DNA of 64,000 nt from Syntrophomonas zehnderi OL-4 (GCF_000983115.1 NZ_CGIH01000002.1:27454-91453), one strand, 5' to 3'. Counted from the stretch's first letter, positions 45,917 through 56,091 are shown. Program-made: numbers and translations. The notes: a model not told the origin generated them from the sequence alone.

Positions 45917-47971
45917 CTACAGCCAGACTTTAATATGCTCCGGCAAATCACGGGCGGGAACTGCTGCCATTTTTTTTATGGGTAAGCTGTTGCATAGAAT
46001 CTGTCCATACTTTTTGTTAAGCAGACGGGGATCTAATATTACCACCGCACCCCGGTCCTGTTCACTGCGAATAAGACGTCCTACCCCCTGTTTCAAACGA
46101 ATGGCAGCATCCGGGAGCATAAAATACTGAAAACCGCTCTTTTTTTGAAGTTGATAGTATTTATCCCAGGCGGTGCAATATGGATCAGACGGAGAACGAA
46201 AAGGCAGTTTGACGATTACCAGACATTTTAGAAGATCACCTTTCAGATCAATCCCCTCCCAGAATGTCTCCAAGCCCATCAGGATCGACCGTTCGTCACC
46301 TGTAAATCCCTCCATAAGCGCGCCAAATTCCCCGTCTTGGTTTTGCACTAATAATTGCAGGTTGTTTTCCATCAGATACGGACGCAAAATTTCTGCCACT
46401 TCCTCCATTTGCTTACGGGCAGTAAAAAGCACCATCGTTCTTCCCCCTACTGAAACCAGTAGTTCTTTTAGCACTTCAGCCATCTCCAGGTTAATTAAAT
46501 CACTGCCCGGATCGGGCATATCCTTGACGACATATAAAGCGGCCTGTTGATCAAAGTCAAATGGAGAGCTTTCTAAAAGTGTGCTCAGTCGGCCCTGTTG
46601 CTGGTAAGTCTTAAGTCCGCAACGGCTGATAAAGTTTTCGAAACTGTTGTCTACAGTCATTGTGGCTGATACCATAACCAACGTTTTTAGCCTGTCATAG
46701 AGCTTCTCACCAAGTGTATTCCCAGTATAGATGGGAGAGGAGCAAACCGCGGCCGCTTTGCCCCGCTCAAATTCTATCCAGCAAATCGCGTCATCACGGG
46801 TCAAATTTTCCTCCATAATTAAGTATGCCGCATCGCTGATTTCCTGCAGGGAATTAATAATTGCCGCTATCTCCGGTTCCTCGGCACCGTCTAACTTGGC
46901 TTCGATACTACGCAGTCTCTCCAATAGCAGATTAATATTATACTGCCAATCTACATAAGTATCGACCGCCTCCGTAAATGCGTTCTTTTCCTGATCTCTT
47001 AGGGTGATTACATGCTGGTAACTATATTGATCTCCATAAACGGCGGTCTGGCCCAGCTTCCTAAAAAACTCCTCGCTTAAGGCTGCCGCCCGATCTGTAA
47101 ACTGGCTGGCTTCAGTAATCAAAGCCGATAAGTGGGTATATTGGGATTTTAGGTGGATAAGATATCCGCGGCTGCCTTTTTTTATCTTTTCATGCAGGAT
47201 TCCTAAATAATGATGGGTTTCATTAAGTCCAAAACGGAATGAAAGACTGTCAAATGATTCCTTGATGAAGGTATGTGCTTCATCTATTATCAGATTTTCA
47301 TAAGTCGGCAAGATAGTGTTATCCACCAAGGTATCTGAGAGCAATAAGGCGTGATTGACAACAATAATATCAGCTTTATCCAAATTACGGATCATTTTCA
47401 GGCGAAAGCACTTATCATGATATCGACACTTGTCTTTAAGGCAGTTGTTGCGATCAGCCGCTAAAACGGGCCAGAATTTCATTTTCTCACCGGACAGGGC
47501 CAGTTCTTGGCGGTCTCCGGTGCGGGTAGACTCAGCCCAGTATAAAACCGCCTGGATAAAATCCTGTTCCGGTTCACTAAGACGTTTTTTTCCGGCCAGG
47601 ATCGTCATGTATTTATTCCAGCATAAGTAATTTTCCCGCCCCCGGGCTTCAGCATACTTGATTGGGCCGTCCATTATTTTTGCCAGGTCAGGTAAATCAT
47701 GTTCCATTATCTGCTGTTGCAGGGCTTTGGTTCGGGTAGAAACAACAACCTTCTCCCCCCTCTGACTGGCCCATAATACTGCCGGTATCAAGTAAGCAAA
47801 GGTTTTGCCAACGCCGGTACCCGCCTCAGCTACCACAAAGGTTTCCTCGGTAAATGCGTTCCCTATGCCCTGGGCAATTTTTAATTGTTCCTGACGGAAA
47901 GTGAAGCCGGCCAATTCCTGCTTCATTTTACCTTGCGGTCCTAGATATAACGTAATTTGTTTATCAAGCAT
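45917..47971 (-). CDS. dinG: DinG-family ATP-dependent DNA helicase
   Basis: XPD/DinG-like superfamily 2 helicase of 684 residues. Walker A is AEAGTGVGKTFAYLIP, the DEAH box is NLIIDEAHTF, and the Fe-S cluster cysteines are in YLCWNKY and NNCLKDKCRYHDKCF. Later motifs are LFTARKQMEEVAE, and GVGRLIRSEQDRGAVVILDPR. It lacks the N-terminal exonuclease domain of some Bacillus homologues. It unwinds 5'-3' and helps in repair of R-loops and damage. The start overlaps the upstream gene by 8 nt. Confidence 0.92.
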   Translation of the reverse strand: MLDKQITLYLGPQGKMKQELAGFTFRQEQLKIAQGIGNAFTEETFVVAEAGTGVGKTFAYLIPAVLWASQRGEKVVVSTRTKALQQQIMEHDLPDLAKIMDGPIKYAEARGRENYLCWNKYMTILAGKKRLSEPEQDFIQAVLYWAESTRTGDRQELALSGEKMKFWPVLAADRNNCLKDKCRYHDKCFRLKMIRNLDKADIIVVNHALLLSDTLVDNTILPTYENLIIDEAHTFIKESFDSLSFRFGLNETHHYLGILHEKIKKGSRGYLIHLKSQYTHLSALITEASQFTDRAAALSEEFFRKLGQTAVYGDQYSYQHVITLRDQEKNAFTEAVDTYVDWQYNINLLLERLRSIEAKLDGAEEPEIAAIINSLQEISDAAYLIMEENLTRDDAICWIEFERGKAAAVCSSPIYTGNTLGEKLYDRLKTLVMVSATMTVDNSFENFISRCGLKTYQQQGRLSTLLESSPFDFDQQAALYVVKDMPDPGSDLINLEMAEVLKELLVSVGGRTMVLFTARKQMEEVAEILRPYLMENNLQLLVQNQDGEFGALMEGFTGDERSILMGLETFWEGIDLKGDLLKCLVIVKLPFRSPSDPYCTAWDKYYQLQKKSGFQYFMLPDAAIRLKQGVGRLIRSEQDRGAVVILDPRLLNKKYGQILCNSLPIKKMAAVPARDLPEHIKVWL

Positions 47972-48248
47972 CTAGTTTCCTAACCAGGTTCTTTCCCTGC
48001 TCCTTTGTTACATAATAAGTTCCAGCCAACGCCACCTTGTTTTCCTTAAACAGTTCTTGATACTCCTTTAAAAATGGCGGGGCGATCTTTATTGATAAGC
48101 CGCAGCTGGATGATATCTCCCTTAAGGTTGGAATCATAATAAATTCCCCCCCGGCATTTTTTAGTACTTTTTCTGCCTTTAGAGCGTGGGAGGTACTGAC
48201 AAAAGTAAAAAGGTAAAACTCATTTATGGTGATTAGTTCATTGTTCAT
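47964..48248 (-). CDS. DUF3343 protein
   Basis: 94 residues. The sequence FTFVSTSHALKAEKVLKNAG followed by MIPTLREISSSCGLSIKI matches DUF3343, a small family called putative Se/S carrier-like, in which the Cys in SSSCGLS is conserved. Start ATG with GCAGGAGAGAG upstream. It is cotranscribed with dinG (8-nt overlap) and lies 14 bases after the thioesterase gene. The biochemical role is not settled. Confidence 0.84.
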   Translation of the reverse strand: MNNELITINEFYLFTFVSTSHALKAEKVLKNAGGEFIMIPTLREISSSCGLSIKIAPPFLKEYQELFKENKVALAGTYYVTKEQGKNLVRKLDA

Positions 48249-48262
48249 TGGTCTCTCTCCTG

Positions 48263-48691
48263 CTAATATTCTAGTTTCCCTGTGTTAAAAAAAGTAGCCT
48301 GACTGCTGCCGATCAATTTATCGTCTGTATAAACATCTGCTTGCGCAAAAACCAAGTTTTTACCTGCTTTGATCACTTTGCCTTGAGCGATGAGGGTATC
48401 ACCTAATTGGGCAGCGCCTGGAAAGGATACCGAACAGTCTACGGTTACCCCCTTTATGCCCAGGGTTCGAACTGCGTTTCCCATTGCCGCATCAGCCAAA
48501 GTCATGATTACACCCCCCTGGATTATACCCAGGGCATTAGTATGGATTTCACCCAGTTTTACGGTCATTTCAATAAAACCTGATTCAATACGCTGCATAT
48601 TTATCCCCAAGAGTTGATAAATGGGAGCTGTTTGAATGGAGTGTTTAATATGGTCAAAAAGTTGTTTGTCCTGTCCCTGCGCTGCCGCCAA
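48263..48691 (-). CDS. PaaI-type hotdog thioesterase
   Basis: 142 residues with a single hotdog domain. The region TNALGIIQGGVIMTLADAAMGNAV is the PaaI/YbgC-type signature, with Asp in TLADAAMG at the usual active-site place. It would hydrolyse acyl- or aryl-CoA thioesters. It begins with TTG, about 10 nt from AAGGGG. It is the first gene of a three-gene group with the DUF3343 gene and dinG. Confidence 0.88.
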   Translation of the reverse strand: MAAAQGQDKQLFDHIKHSIQTAPIYQLLGINMQRIESGFIEMTVKLGEIHTNALGIIQGGVIMTLADAAMGNAVRTLGIKGVTVDCSVSFPGAAQLGDTLIAQGKVIKAGKNLVFAQADVYTDDKLIGSSQATFFNTGKLEY

Positions 48692-48825
48692 TCATCTGCA
48701 ACCCCTTTCTATCCGACATACTATGGTTAGAAGCAAATTCCTGCTTCGTTAGCACTTACCTTTCTCATGATTTATATAATACACTTTTAACGGACAAAAT
48801 AAGCAAAAAAAATAGGAGTACTGAA

Positions 48826-49362
48826 ATGAACCGCAACCGATCTTTATGGTTAATCCCTTTGGCCACCCTGGTAGTATTTCTGGCTGCTTATCTTATTTAC
48901 GAAGTAAATAGGCCCCAGCCAGCTAAAAAACCAGCTCCAACTCAAGAGTTTCCACAGGGCGAATCGAAATGGTATATCCAGTTTTCTGTCAAGCAACAGA
49001 AAGCGACTGCATATACCGAGGCAACCAGTGCTCCGGTATCTTCAGCCGGCAAAAAATACTTTATCGGTTCCGGCGCAGTTCATCCCCGTTACCCGCTCAA
49101 TGCCGGAGGTGAGGCCAGAAGCCCCATTATTCCCTTTGGTACAATAATATATCTGTCTAAACCGATCGAGATAGCAGGCCAAAAACATAATAGCCTGGTT
49201 ATAAATGATACCGGTGATGTTTATTATGGCTTATGGCCGGCCCATCCCTATTGGGTGGATATATACCATGGCTCGACCAACCGTTACAGCGTTAAGTCAG
49301 CCGACCAGGCCGGCATACGGCTTATTGATTATACCTGGTTCGAACCTTGGCCAGAGCAATAA
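48826..49362 (+). CDS. Exported 3D-domain protein
   Basis: 178 residues: an N-terminal membrane anchor (about 6-26), a short Pro-rich linker, and a C-terminal 3D domain with its aspartates in VINDTGDVYYG and WVDIYHGST, plus the IIPFGTIIYL segment. The 3D fold is MltA-like; proteins with it cleave peptidoglycan (lytic transglycosylase) in Rpf, YabE and germination proteins. Ribosome site AGGAGTACTGAA. The domain lacks the usual N-terminal LysM or G5 partners, so it may need another targeting signal. Confidence 0.85.
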   Translation: MNRNRSLWLIPLATLVVFLAAYLIYEVNRPQPAKKPAPTQEFPQGESKWYIQFSVKQQKATAYTEATSAPVSSAGKKYFIGSGAVHPRYPLNAGGEARSPIIPFGTIIYLSKPIEIAGQKHNSLVINDTGDVYYGLWPAHPYWVDIYHGSTNRYSVKSADQAGIRLIDYTWFEPWPEQ

Positions 49363-49424
49363 GTAAGACCCCTGCAGTTTCCCTGAACGTTCTTTTTTAC
49401 TGCGCCCAAACCATCCCTGAAATA

Positions 49425-50633
49425 TTATTTTTTTTCATAGATGGCAAAGATCTGCAGGGCAACTTCTTGGGCTGGTTGGATTTTTAACTCGGCAGCCATA
49501 TTTGATGTGGGCGAGAAATCAACAACTGAGCTGAAATCTTCCCATTTCACACAATCAAATGGCGACAATTCTATTTCCCTGAAACCATTGTCGGCAAATA
49601 GAGCCGTCAAAGAGGCCGGTTCAAAATGGTGCATATGCAACATGGCAGGAAACATTACTCCATCCCTATCCTCAAAAATGCGTTGTTCAGCCTCCCCATA
49701 TTTGGTAGGAGCGGTAACAAAGACCCTTCCGCCGGGTTTTAAAACCCTTGAGAACTCTGCAACTATGGCTGCCGGATTATACGTATGTTCAATAACATCC
49801 AAGCAGTTTATCATGTCAAAAAAATCGTTTTCAAACGGCAGGGAATCTATACTGCCATGGCTAAAAGCTGCCGGAGTGGCGCAACCATGTAAAAGTTCAT
49901 CTGCCAGCGGGAATTCACAGTAAACCTCCATGAGGCCTAATTCTTCTTCAATTAATTTAATCAGTTGAGGAAAAACATCTTTATGCCCGTTGTTCATCAT
50001 ATTCGATAATGCCATAGCTCTCTCCAGTCGTGCCCGGCAGGCGTCTACCGAATACACATCCATATACTGGCTCATAATCAGGGTGGCAAAACCAGCCCCA
50101 CAACCAGCGTCCAATACCCTGCCCTGCATCTTCTGCACATGCGGGTAGACATATTTTAGGAAAGAGTATTCGCCTCCTGAAGAGAAATTCTGCAGGGATA
50201 CTATTTCATTCAGATTAAATAGATCTTCCTGTCCCAGATATACACCGATTTCCTGTCTGAACCAATTGCGCAGTTTTATATCGTTGTTAAAGCAATTAAT
50301 TATCTCATCCAGGTTACACGTTCCGGTGTAACGATAAATCATTTCTTTTTGCTCTTTGTTTATAACCTGCCATATATAATTCACAAAGAAAGGAAAGCAG
50401 ATATTATCATGCGTATTAAAAAGAATGGCCTGTCCCGGGTTGGTTTCACGCAGTTTACGAGTGGTATGATAAAATTCAAACAAAAATGCGATTGATTCCT
50501 CATCATTGCGAGAAAACATTTCGGCATAAGCGTCTGCCAGGTTTTCCCGACTGGGTAATAAATCCTGGAAAATCTTTAAGACATCCTCATCCACCTGTTG
50601 AAAATAGTAATCAAAAAACTCTTTTAATATCAA
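49425..50633 (-). CDS. SAM-dependent methyltransferase of the glucan operon
   Basis: 402 residues. The C-terminal two-thirds is a class I methyltransferase: motif I VLDAGCGAGFATL (about residue 172), acidic SVDACRA at the end of beta-2, then DSLPFENDFFDMINCLDVIEHTYNP and RVLKPGGRVFVTAP. An N-terminal region of about 150 residues has no obvious relative. The start is TTG behind GGAGG. It is the last gene of the GT4-GH57-GH57 operon, as Rv3030 sits next to Rv3031-Rv3032 in mycobacteria; by analogy it may methylate sugar units of an alpha-glucan. The substrate is inferred only. Confidence 0.85.
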   Translation of the reverse strand: MILKEFFDYYFQQVDEDVLKIFQDLLPSRENLADAYAEMFSRNDEESIAFLFEFYHTTRKLRETNPGQAILFNTHDNICFPFFVNYIWQVINKEQKEMIYRYTGTCNLDEIINCFNNDIKLRNWFRQEIGVYLGQEDLFNLNEIVSLQNFSSGGEYSFLKYVYPHVQKMQGRVLDAGCGAGFATLIMSQYMDVYSVDACRARLERAMALSNMMNNGHKDVFPQLIKLIEEELGLMEVYCEFPLADELLHGCATPAAFSHGSIDSLPFENDFFDMINCLDVIEHTYNPAAIVAEFSRVLKPGGRVFVTAPTKYGEAEQRIFEDRDGVMFPAMLHMHHFEPASLTALFADNGFREIELSPFDCVKWEDFSSVVDFSPTSNMAAELKIQPAQEVALQIFAIYEKK

Positions 50634-50675
50634 TTCTTTTTCCTCCCCGCCAAAAATACCCTATGTGAATATCCC

Positions 50676-53159
50676 CTACCTTTTGATAAGCTGCACCACC
50701 TGCTGGTATTCTTCTTCTTTATCCAGGCAATCCAACTGCCAAGTAATATCGACAATGAATTCAGCTTCCCCATCCTGAACCGGGATAAAAGGCTGCAACA
50801 TAATACCCGAACTTTGGTATCCCAGACGGCTTTGCTCGGCAAATACCAGATCTTTATAGTAATATTTAACCGCCGGCTGAACTTCCATTTTTTCAATGGC
50901 GTCTCCCAGGAATTGGTAGCTGATGCGTCCGGCAAAGCGGTTGCCGTCCCCGCTGTTAATTAAATAGATATAGTCGGTTGCGGTCAGTGTTGAAACATCT
51001 ATCTGCTGGTCAATTAATCCGGCATCTTCCATTTCCGGGGCAATGATATCCTGTACAGTAATGCTCGAATTACCTGGCGGTGCGTTAAAACCCAGCCAGG
51101 CAACCGGACAAAATGCAACTTCATCAGAAGGAGCCGCTGAAGTAACGATTTGCGGCACCAGGAAACAGTCGGCAAGTTTTTCGTCCATATTAACCTTCAT
51201 TATAACCTGAAGCCGATCCGCAAATATTAGAAAATGTTTTCTAATCGTTACAGTACAGACTATTTCCTTATAGATTACTGTCTGCTCACAGCTTAGGCTC
51301 ACCCGACTATGATCCAGCTCGGTTCTGACCTCATCCAGATTATAGCTGGCCTGTTCCAGATTACCCAGGGATGTGTATTCTCCATCCGAAAAATGTAAAA
51401 GCTCACAGCGCAAGGAGTTGCGGCAGTTTTCCCTACGTGCTCCTTGCGGGAAGAATTCTGTTTGCATACTGCTGTCTGTTTCCGTCATCACTAAGGGGCA
51501 GGAATAGCGATAAACCGAATGATAGGCTTTGATTTCCTTAAAGTCGCGTCTTAATATTTCCGCTATATGTCGATGATCGCCATCCAAAGGCGCGGACAGG
51601 ACATGATGATAATGGACGCATCCACCTTCAAGATCTATTGCTAACGTCTGTTGCGGATTTAATATCAGGATTTCATCCCGGCCGTCAAAATCCCAGTCCT
51701 TAATGAGAATCGCATCCGGCTCGACAGGTTTTCCTGACAAATGCGACTGTAGGTGCATAAGCAGCCGATCACTGAGTTCCAGATAAGCCAATCCCTGCAT
51801 ATCATAGTAAGGCGAAGATCCATAGCAAGGGTGGCGGCTCGCCCACTTGGGATCCTCCTGATATAATAGGTTTCTAACCCGGTTAATCAAAGCATAGTAT
51901 TCGCTGAACATAATTTCATAGTTCTGCGTCAGCAGGGTTTGAACCATTTCAAACCTCTCCGGAGATTGCAGGATGGATCTGGTTACCATCTCCTGCATGG
52001 CTCCCGCAAACTGATCCGCACTATGAGCTTCTATAACCGTTTTTTCAAAGTTTTCTTGCGCTTCTTCCAGCAGACGTAAACGGCTCATCACCCGGCGCAG
52101 CCGTTCATCTCCAAAAGCAACTCCCCTGATACCCCGTTTGGCCGTCCAATTTTCCCATTCCGGATAGCTGTGACTGCTGGATACTGGATAAGTATCGAGG
52201 AAACCAACCTTTTCTACATAATCACGCAACCCAATAAACGATACTTCATCATCTTGCTCCACCAGGCGGAAAAATTCCATTAACCAATCCGCATCCCCCT
52301 GCGGATCCTTGCTCCATTGACCCATTTTCTCAGCATCTTCAAAAACCAGTACAACGGGTTTTATTTCTCTGCCATATTGGGCAGCTAAATTACAGGCGTT
52401 TTCCAGGGCATCCTTTATATAAAACAAATAGTGGGCAGGTTTGACCTTTATTCTATCCCCCGGTATAAATGCATTTCTTTTGAGTAGTCGATAACGGTAC
52501 TCGGTATGAACCGGCACGGCAGTAAATTCCTGACCTTGGATCTCGTCCCGCAGAGCAAAATACATTATCTCTGAGGGTAAATGGGCGATAGTCGTAAATG
52601 AAAATGGATCTTTAAATCCAAAATGCTTGAGGCAAAAATCGGCTGCCCCTCCCGGTTTGGCAAAATGGGGCAGGTAAAACGTTTCCGCATCCAGATAATA
52701 AATCGGCTTAGCTCCCAGCAGACCGGCGGCCCGACTGGTTTCGGCCAGAAGGGTTTCCCCGCACTCGCGCTCTACCAGGTGAATCCCCTGCCATTCAGGG
52801 GCCGTTACCCCAAACAATTCATGCGCGAGACGATCATATTCTTTTAATTGATAGAGGTAATCATCAAAACGGGAACTAAGCTGAATAAACGGTTCATCCG
52901 CAAATCCGCCAACAATTCCTATTTTCCCGCTGCCTAATAGATTTTTTAGGTTTTTTAGATAGTCTTGCTTTTGATCCCTGAACCAGTAGAGAAAGGGCCC
53001 GGAAAAATGCAAATTTATAAAGAACTTATCCAGACTAACGGCCTCACCCAAAAGTTTAAGCCAGGGCTGATAGGAATTAAGATAAGCCTCTTCCCTGGTT
53101 TTATAGAGTTGAAAGTGAGGCTGATGAAAATGAGGACAGAAGGCAATATAACCCTTCAT
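50676..53159 (-). CDS. GH57 glucanotransferase/amylase-like with DUF1926 part
   Basis: 827 residues. The N-terminal (beta/alpha)7 domain follows Thermococcus 4-alpha-glucanotransferase: HFHQPH (10-15), EEAYLNSYQPW, INLHFSGPFLYW, then nucleophile Glu130 in IHLVERECGE and acid Asp275 in FEDAEKMGQW. The C-terminal half is the beta-rich DUF1925/1926 region. It is longer than the archaeal enzyme (about 660 residues). It would cut and rejoin alpha-1,4-glucan chains or hydrolyse them. It shares the operon with a branching enzyme and a glycosyltransferase. Whether it transfers or hydrolyses cannot be told. Confidence 0.87.
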   Translation of the reverse strand: MKGYIAFCPHFHQPHFQLYKTREEAYLNSYQPWLKLLGEAVSLDKFFINLHFSGPFLYWFRDQKQDYLKNLKNLLGSGKIGIVGGFADEPFIQLSSRFDDYLYQLKEYDRLAHELFGVTAPEWQGIHLVERECGETLLAETSRAAGLLGAKPIYYLDAETFYLPHFAKPGGAADFCLKHFGFKDPFSFTTIAHLPSEIMYFALRDEIQGQEFTAVPVHTEYRYRLLKRNAFIPGDRIKVKPAHYLFYIKDALENACNLAAQYGREIKPVVLVFEDAEKMGQWSKDPQGDADWLMEFFRLVEQDDEVSFIGLRDYVEKVGFLDTYPVSSSHSYPEWENWTAKRGIRGVAFGDERLRRVMSRLRLLEEAQENFEKTVIEAHSADQFAGAMQEMVTRSILQSPERFEMVQTLLTQNYEIMFSEYYALINRVRNLLYQEDPKWASRHPCYGSSPYYDMQGLAYLELSDRLLMHLQSHLSGKPVEPDAILIKDWDFDGRDEILILNPQQTLAIDLEGGCVHYHHVLSAPLDGDHRHIAEILRRDFKEIKAYHSVYRYSCPLVMTETDSSMQTEFFPQGARRENCRNSLRCELLHFSDGEYTSLGNLEQASYNLDEVRTELDHSRVSLSCEQTVIYKEIVCTVTIRKHFLIFADRLQVIMKVNMDEKLADCFLVPQIVTSAAPSDEVAFCPVAWLGFNAPPGNSSITVQDIIAPEMEDAGLIDQQIDVSTLTATDYIYLINSGDGNRFAGRISYQFLGDAIEKMEVQPAVKYYYKDLVFAEQSRLGYQSSGIMLQPFIPVQDGEAEFIVDITWQLDCLDKEEEYQQVVQLIKR

Positions 53160-53184
53160 ATGCTACCTCCATTAAAACATTCGT

Positions 53185-54747
53185 TTACATATAGGATAAA
53201 AAATCATCTTCCATCTGAACGTTTTCCAGCCAGGAAAGAAAATCATTGCTGTAGTTGCCGTCCCGCAAAGCATTGGTTAAGCGCAAGAACTTGGCATAAT
53301 GTTCAAAAAAACGCTTCATGGCATAATCGCGGGTAAGGTTATTGGTAACCATAAACAGCCAATCACTGCTTTCTAAGAGGATTAATTCACGCAGGGCCTG
53401 AGCCAATACCTTCTCCTGCAGATCTCCGCTGATCCTGTTTTTAAATATCTCTTCATACTCGCTGCTGGCCCGCTTAATAATTTCCCACATCCAGGTAGTT
53501 TCCTTGTTATCCCAAACGTAATGCTTCCCACCCATCCCCCAGGATGATTCAAATACCTGGGCTTCGGGCATCTCCGGGGAAATATCGGCTGGAAGAATAA
53601 AACTTAAATGAGAACTCTTATTTATCCCTCTAACTACCTCATCTAGCCAGCTTACCCCCTCCCACCACCAGTGTCCAAACAGCTCGGTATCGTAGCAGGC
53701 CACAATAATAGGCTGTGAAAAACCCAGTTTGTGCGCTTCATGGCCGGTATTTTCCACACCCTTGACAAAGTGTTGGGCATGTTGCCTGACTTTAAGCATA
53801 GCCTTTTCCGGATCATAGGGCAGTTTCTTATCAAAACTTCCTTGCCGATCCGTAACCTTCCAGTATTTAAACCCTGAACGGGAAGATTTTTTATGAAATT
53901 CACGATAGTTTTCGTCACCAGGATAGCCATAATCAGCCGACCAGACCTGCTGGCTGACCATGGCATTTCTGCCCAGAACCATGATATCCTTTCCCTTGAT
54001 ACGATAAGGCCGATATGTACTTAACCCAGTATTGGCAAAGGTTTCACAATCGCATTCAAGCTCCGCAGATACCCTGCTAAAATCGCCTAAAGGCTGACCT
54101 CCTTCAACCGCGTGGCTATCAACATAGAAATACTTGAATCCATTGGCGATCAGCAGATCTTCCAAACCCTGGTAATAACCGCATTCAGGTAACCAAAAAC
54201 CTTCCGGTGATATGCCGAAATGGGTTTCATAGGCTCGTTTGCCCCAATATATCTGGTGGTGCAGACTGCTCTGATCTAATAAGGGCAAATAGGCATGACT
54301 GGCGGCGGTGGTAATAATCTCCACATCACCGTCACCTTGTAGTTTTTTCAAGGCGGCAATAATATCACCGTCAAGTTCAATCAGAAAATCACGCCTTATA
54401 TCCCGATAAAATCGGTGATAAAATGCTGATAGGGCAGCTATCTGCGGTTCCCCCACAGAAAGATAATATCTTTCATCTTCAGCAGCTTTTTTTTCCCTCT
54501 CGCGCAAATAAACCACAAATTCCTGCTGTATATAAGAGGAGCTTAACTGATCTAATAATGTAGGACTGAAACTCAAAGTGACAGGGGCGCGTATCCCTTC
54601 TTCCTGCAGGCGGAACCAGGTCTGCAGGAAAGGAACGTAGGTCTCAGCCATGGCTTCAAAAAGCCATACTTCACCAAATGGCCACCTGCCCTGCCTTTTC
54701 ACATAAGGAATATGGCTGTGCAGTACCAACATAATATTCGAATTCAA
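53185..54747 (-). CDS. GH57 1,4-alpha-glucan branching enzyme
   Basis: 520 residues. N-terminal HSHIPYV, then nucleophile Glu188 in GFWLPECGYY and acid Asp353 in YDTELFGHWWWEG, the positions of Glu183 and Asp354 in the Thermococcus branching enzyme. The tail is the DUF1957 helical domain (SSDWLFMVTNN), as in proven GH57 branching enzymes and mycobacterial Rv3031. It would add alpha-1,6 branches to a glucan. It starts with TTG, 13 bases after the glycosyltransferase gene. Confidence 0.9.
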   Translation of the reverse strand: MNSNIMLVLHSHIPYVKRQGRWPFGEVWLFEAMAETYVPFLQTWFRLQEEGIRAPVTLSFSPTLLDQLSSSYIQQEFVVYLREREKKAAEDERYYLSVGEPQIAALSAFYHRFYRDIRRDFLIELDGDIIAALKKLQGDGDVEIITTAASHAYLPLLDQSSLHHQIYWGKRAYETHFGISPEGFWLPECGYYQGLEDLLIANGFKYFYVDSHAVEGGQPLGDFSRVSAELECDCETFANTGLSTYRPYRIKGKDIMVLGRNAMVSQQVWSADYGYPGDENYREFHKKSSRSGFKYWKVTDRQGSFDKKLPYDPEKAMLKVRQHAQHFVKGVENTGHEAHKLGFSQPIIVACYDTELFGHWWWEGVSWLDEVVRGINKSSHLSFILPADISPEMPEAQVFESSWGMGGKHYVWDNKETTWMWEIIKRASSEYEEIFKNRISGDLQEKVLAQALRELILLESSDWLFMVTNNLTRDYAMKRFFEHYAKFLRLTNALRDGNYSNDFLSWLENVQMEDDFLSYM

Positions 54748-54760
54748 GGCTACACTTCCC

Positions 54761-55951
54761 TTATACTACTTCTTTCTTAGGTTTGGTTTGAGTTAAGACT
54801 TTCGTATAGACATCTTTGGTTGATTGGGCAATTACCGTCCAGTTATAGACCGACTCCACCAATCCGGCGGCATTTTGCACCAGTTGGGCGGTCAGATTTT
54901 GATCCGTCAGGACTTTGATAATGGCCTGGGCTAAGTCCGTTTCATTTCCAGCTGACACCTTTAATCCGGTCTGCCGATCCTTTACGATTCCCCCTAATCC
55001 CCCCACATCGCTGACGATAACCGGGGTTCTGGTTGCCATAGCTTCCAAAGCCACGATACCAAAGGGCTCATAATGACTGGGAAAAACCGCTACATCGGCT
55101 TTATTATAAATATAATTGCGTTCCTTGTCTCTCAAAAAGCCAGTAAATACGACTCTATCTTCTATACCTAACTCGTAGGCAGTTTGTTGCAGGACAGCCT
55201 TCTGCGGCCCCCGCCCCCCGATATATAGCCTCGCTTCAGGGATACGCTCCAATACCTGTGGAAAACAGGCAATTAGATGCCATATACCTTTTTCAGGTAC
55301 CAGTCTGCCCAAAGTAAAAACCACCTTTTCCCCAGGATCGATTTCAAGGGGCGGTTCATCCGGCAGAGGCATGAATTGTTCCGGCTCCACGCCATTGGGA
55401 ATGATTGTGACGGCATCCGGGTGAACACGGAAAAGGGAGCAGATTTCATGATGCATATATTGACTGCAACAAATAATATGATCTGCTTCCAGAGCCAAAT
55501 TTTTTTCAATTTCATTAATTTCCAACTGTACCCGATTATGCAGACCCAGATTACGCCCATGTTCGGTGGCATGAATCGTTGTAACCAATGGTAATTCAAA
55601 TATTTTCGCTACGGCTCGACCGGCATAAGCAACGATCCAGTCATGGGCATGTACCAGAGCAAAACCACCCACCTGAGAATTTAGGCGTACGGCTTCCCGT
55701 ATGGCTTCACTGTTAAAGGTAAAAGTCCAAGCCTTAAAATTATCTATATTGGCTTCATTAACAGGATTACCTACCCGGTGAATGAAAACATTATGGTCAT
55801 TCTCGTAATCAGAACCACATTTAACCCGCGGAGTGATAATATGTACCTCTACGCCCAACCGGGTCAGATAACGACTAATATCATAGACGTGTTGTCCTAA
55901 TCCCCCCACCATATGGGGAGGGTATTCCCAGCTAAACATTAATATTTTCAC
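54761..55951 (-). CDS. GT4 glycosyltransferase, glycogen-synthase-like
   Basis: 396 residues, two Rossmann-like domains (GT-B). The start EYPPHMVGGLGQHVYDISRYL and the later FTLGRLVPEKGIWHLI and SHYEPFGIVALEAMATRTPVIVSDVGG (E-x7-E) are those of GT4 retaining transferases in the Rv3032/GlgM-like group. It would extend an alpha-1,4-glucan with a nucleotide sugar. It is the first gene of the four-gene operon and divergent from ahcY by about 140 bp. Confidence 0.87.
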   Translation of the reverse strand: MKILMFSWEYPPHMVGGLGQHVYDISRYLTRLGVEVHIITPRVKCGSDYENDHNVFIHRVGNPVNEANIDNFKAWTFTFNSEAIREAVRLNSQVGGFALVHAHDWIVAYAGRAVAKIFELPLVTTIHATEHGRNLGLHNRVQLEINEIEKNLALEADHIICCSQYMHHEICSLFRVHPDAVTIIPNGVEPEQFMPLPDEPPLEIDPGEKVVFTLGRLVPEKGIWHLIACFPQVLERIPEARLYIGGRGPQKAVLQQTAYELGIEDRVVFTGFLRDKERNYIYNKADVAVFPSHYEPFGIVALEAMATRTPVIVSDVGGLGGIVKDRQTGLKVSAGNETDLAQAIIKVLTDQNLTAQLVQNAAGLVESVYNWTVIAQSTKDVYTKVLTQTKPKKEVV

Positions 55952-56091
55952 TTTTGTACTCCTTATGATAGCAGTTATAAATCTATTAACCTAAATTCTA
56001 CCAGATTTTTCTTTTCTAAAGTAATCTTTTTTGATTATAATGATTTAATGGTATAATTTCTAAAATACACTATTGCCAGGAGGTATTATAA

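Noticed and set aside
49425..55951. Plain glycogen metabolism as the role of the GT4/GH57 operon
   Set aside because: Not excluded, but there is no glgC or phosphorylase gene here, and the methyltransferase plus facing ahcY fit a methylated glucan better.
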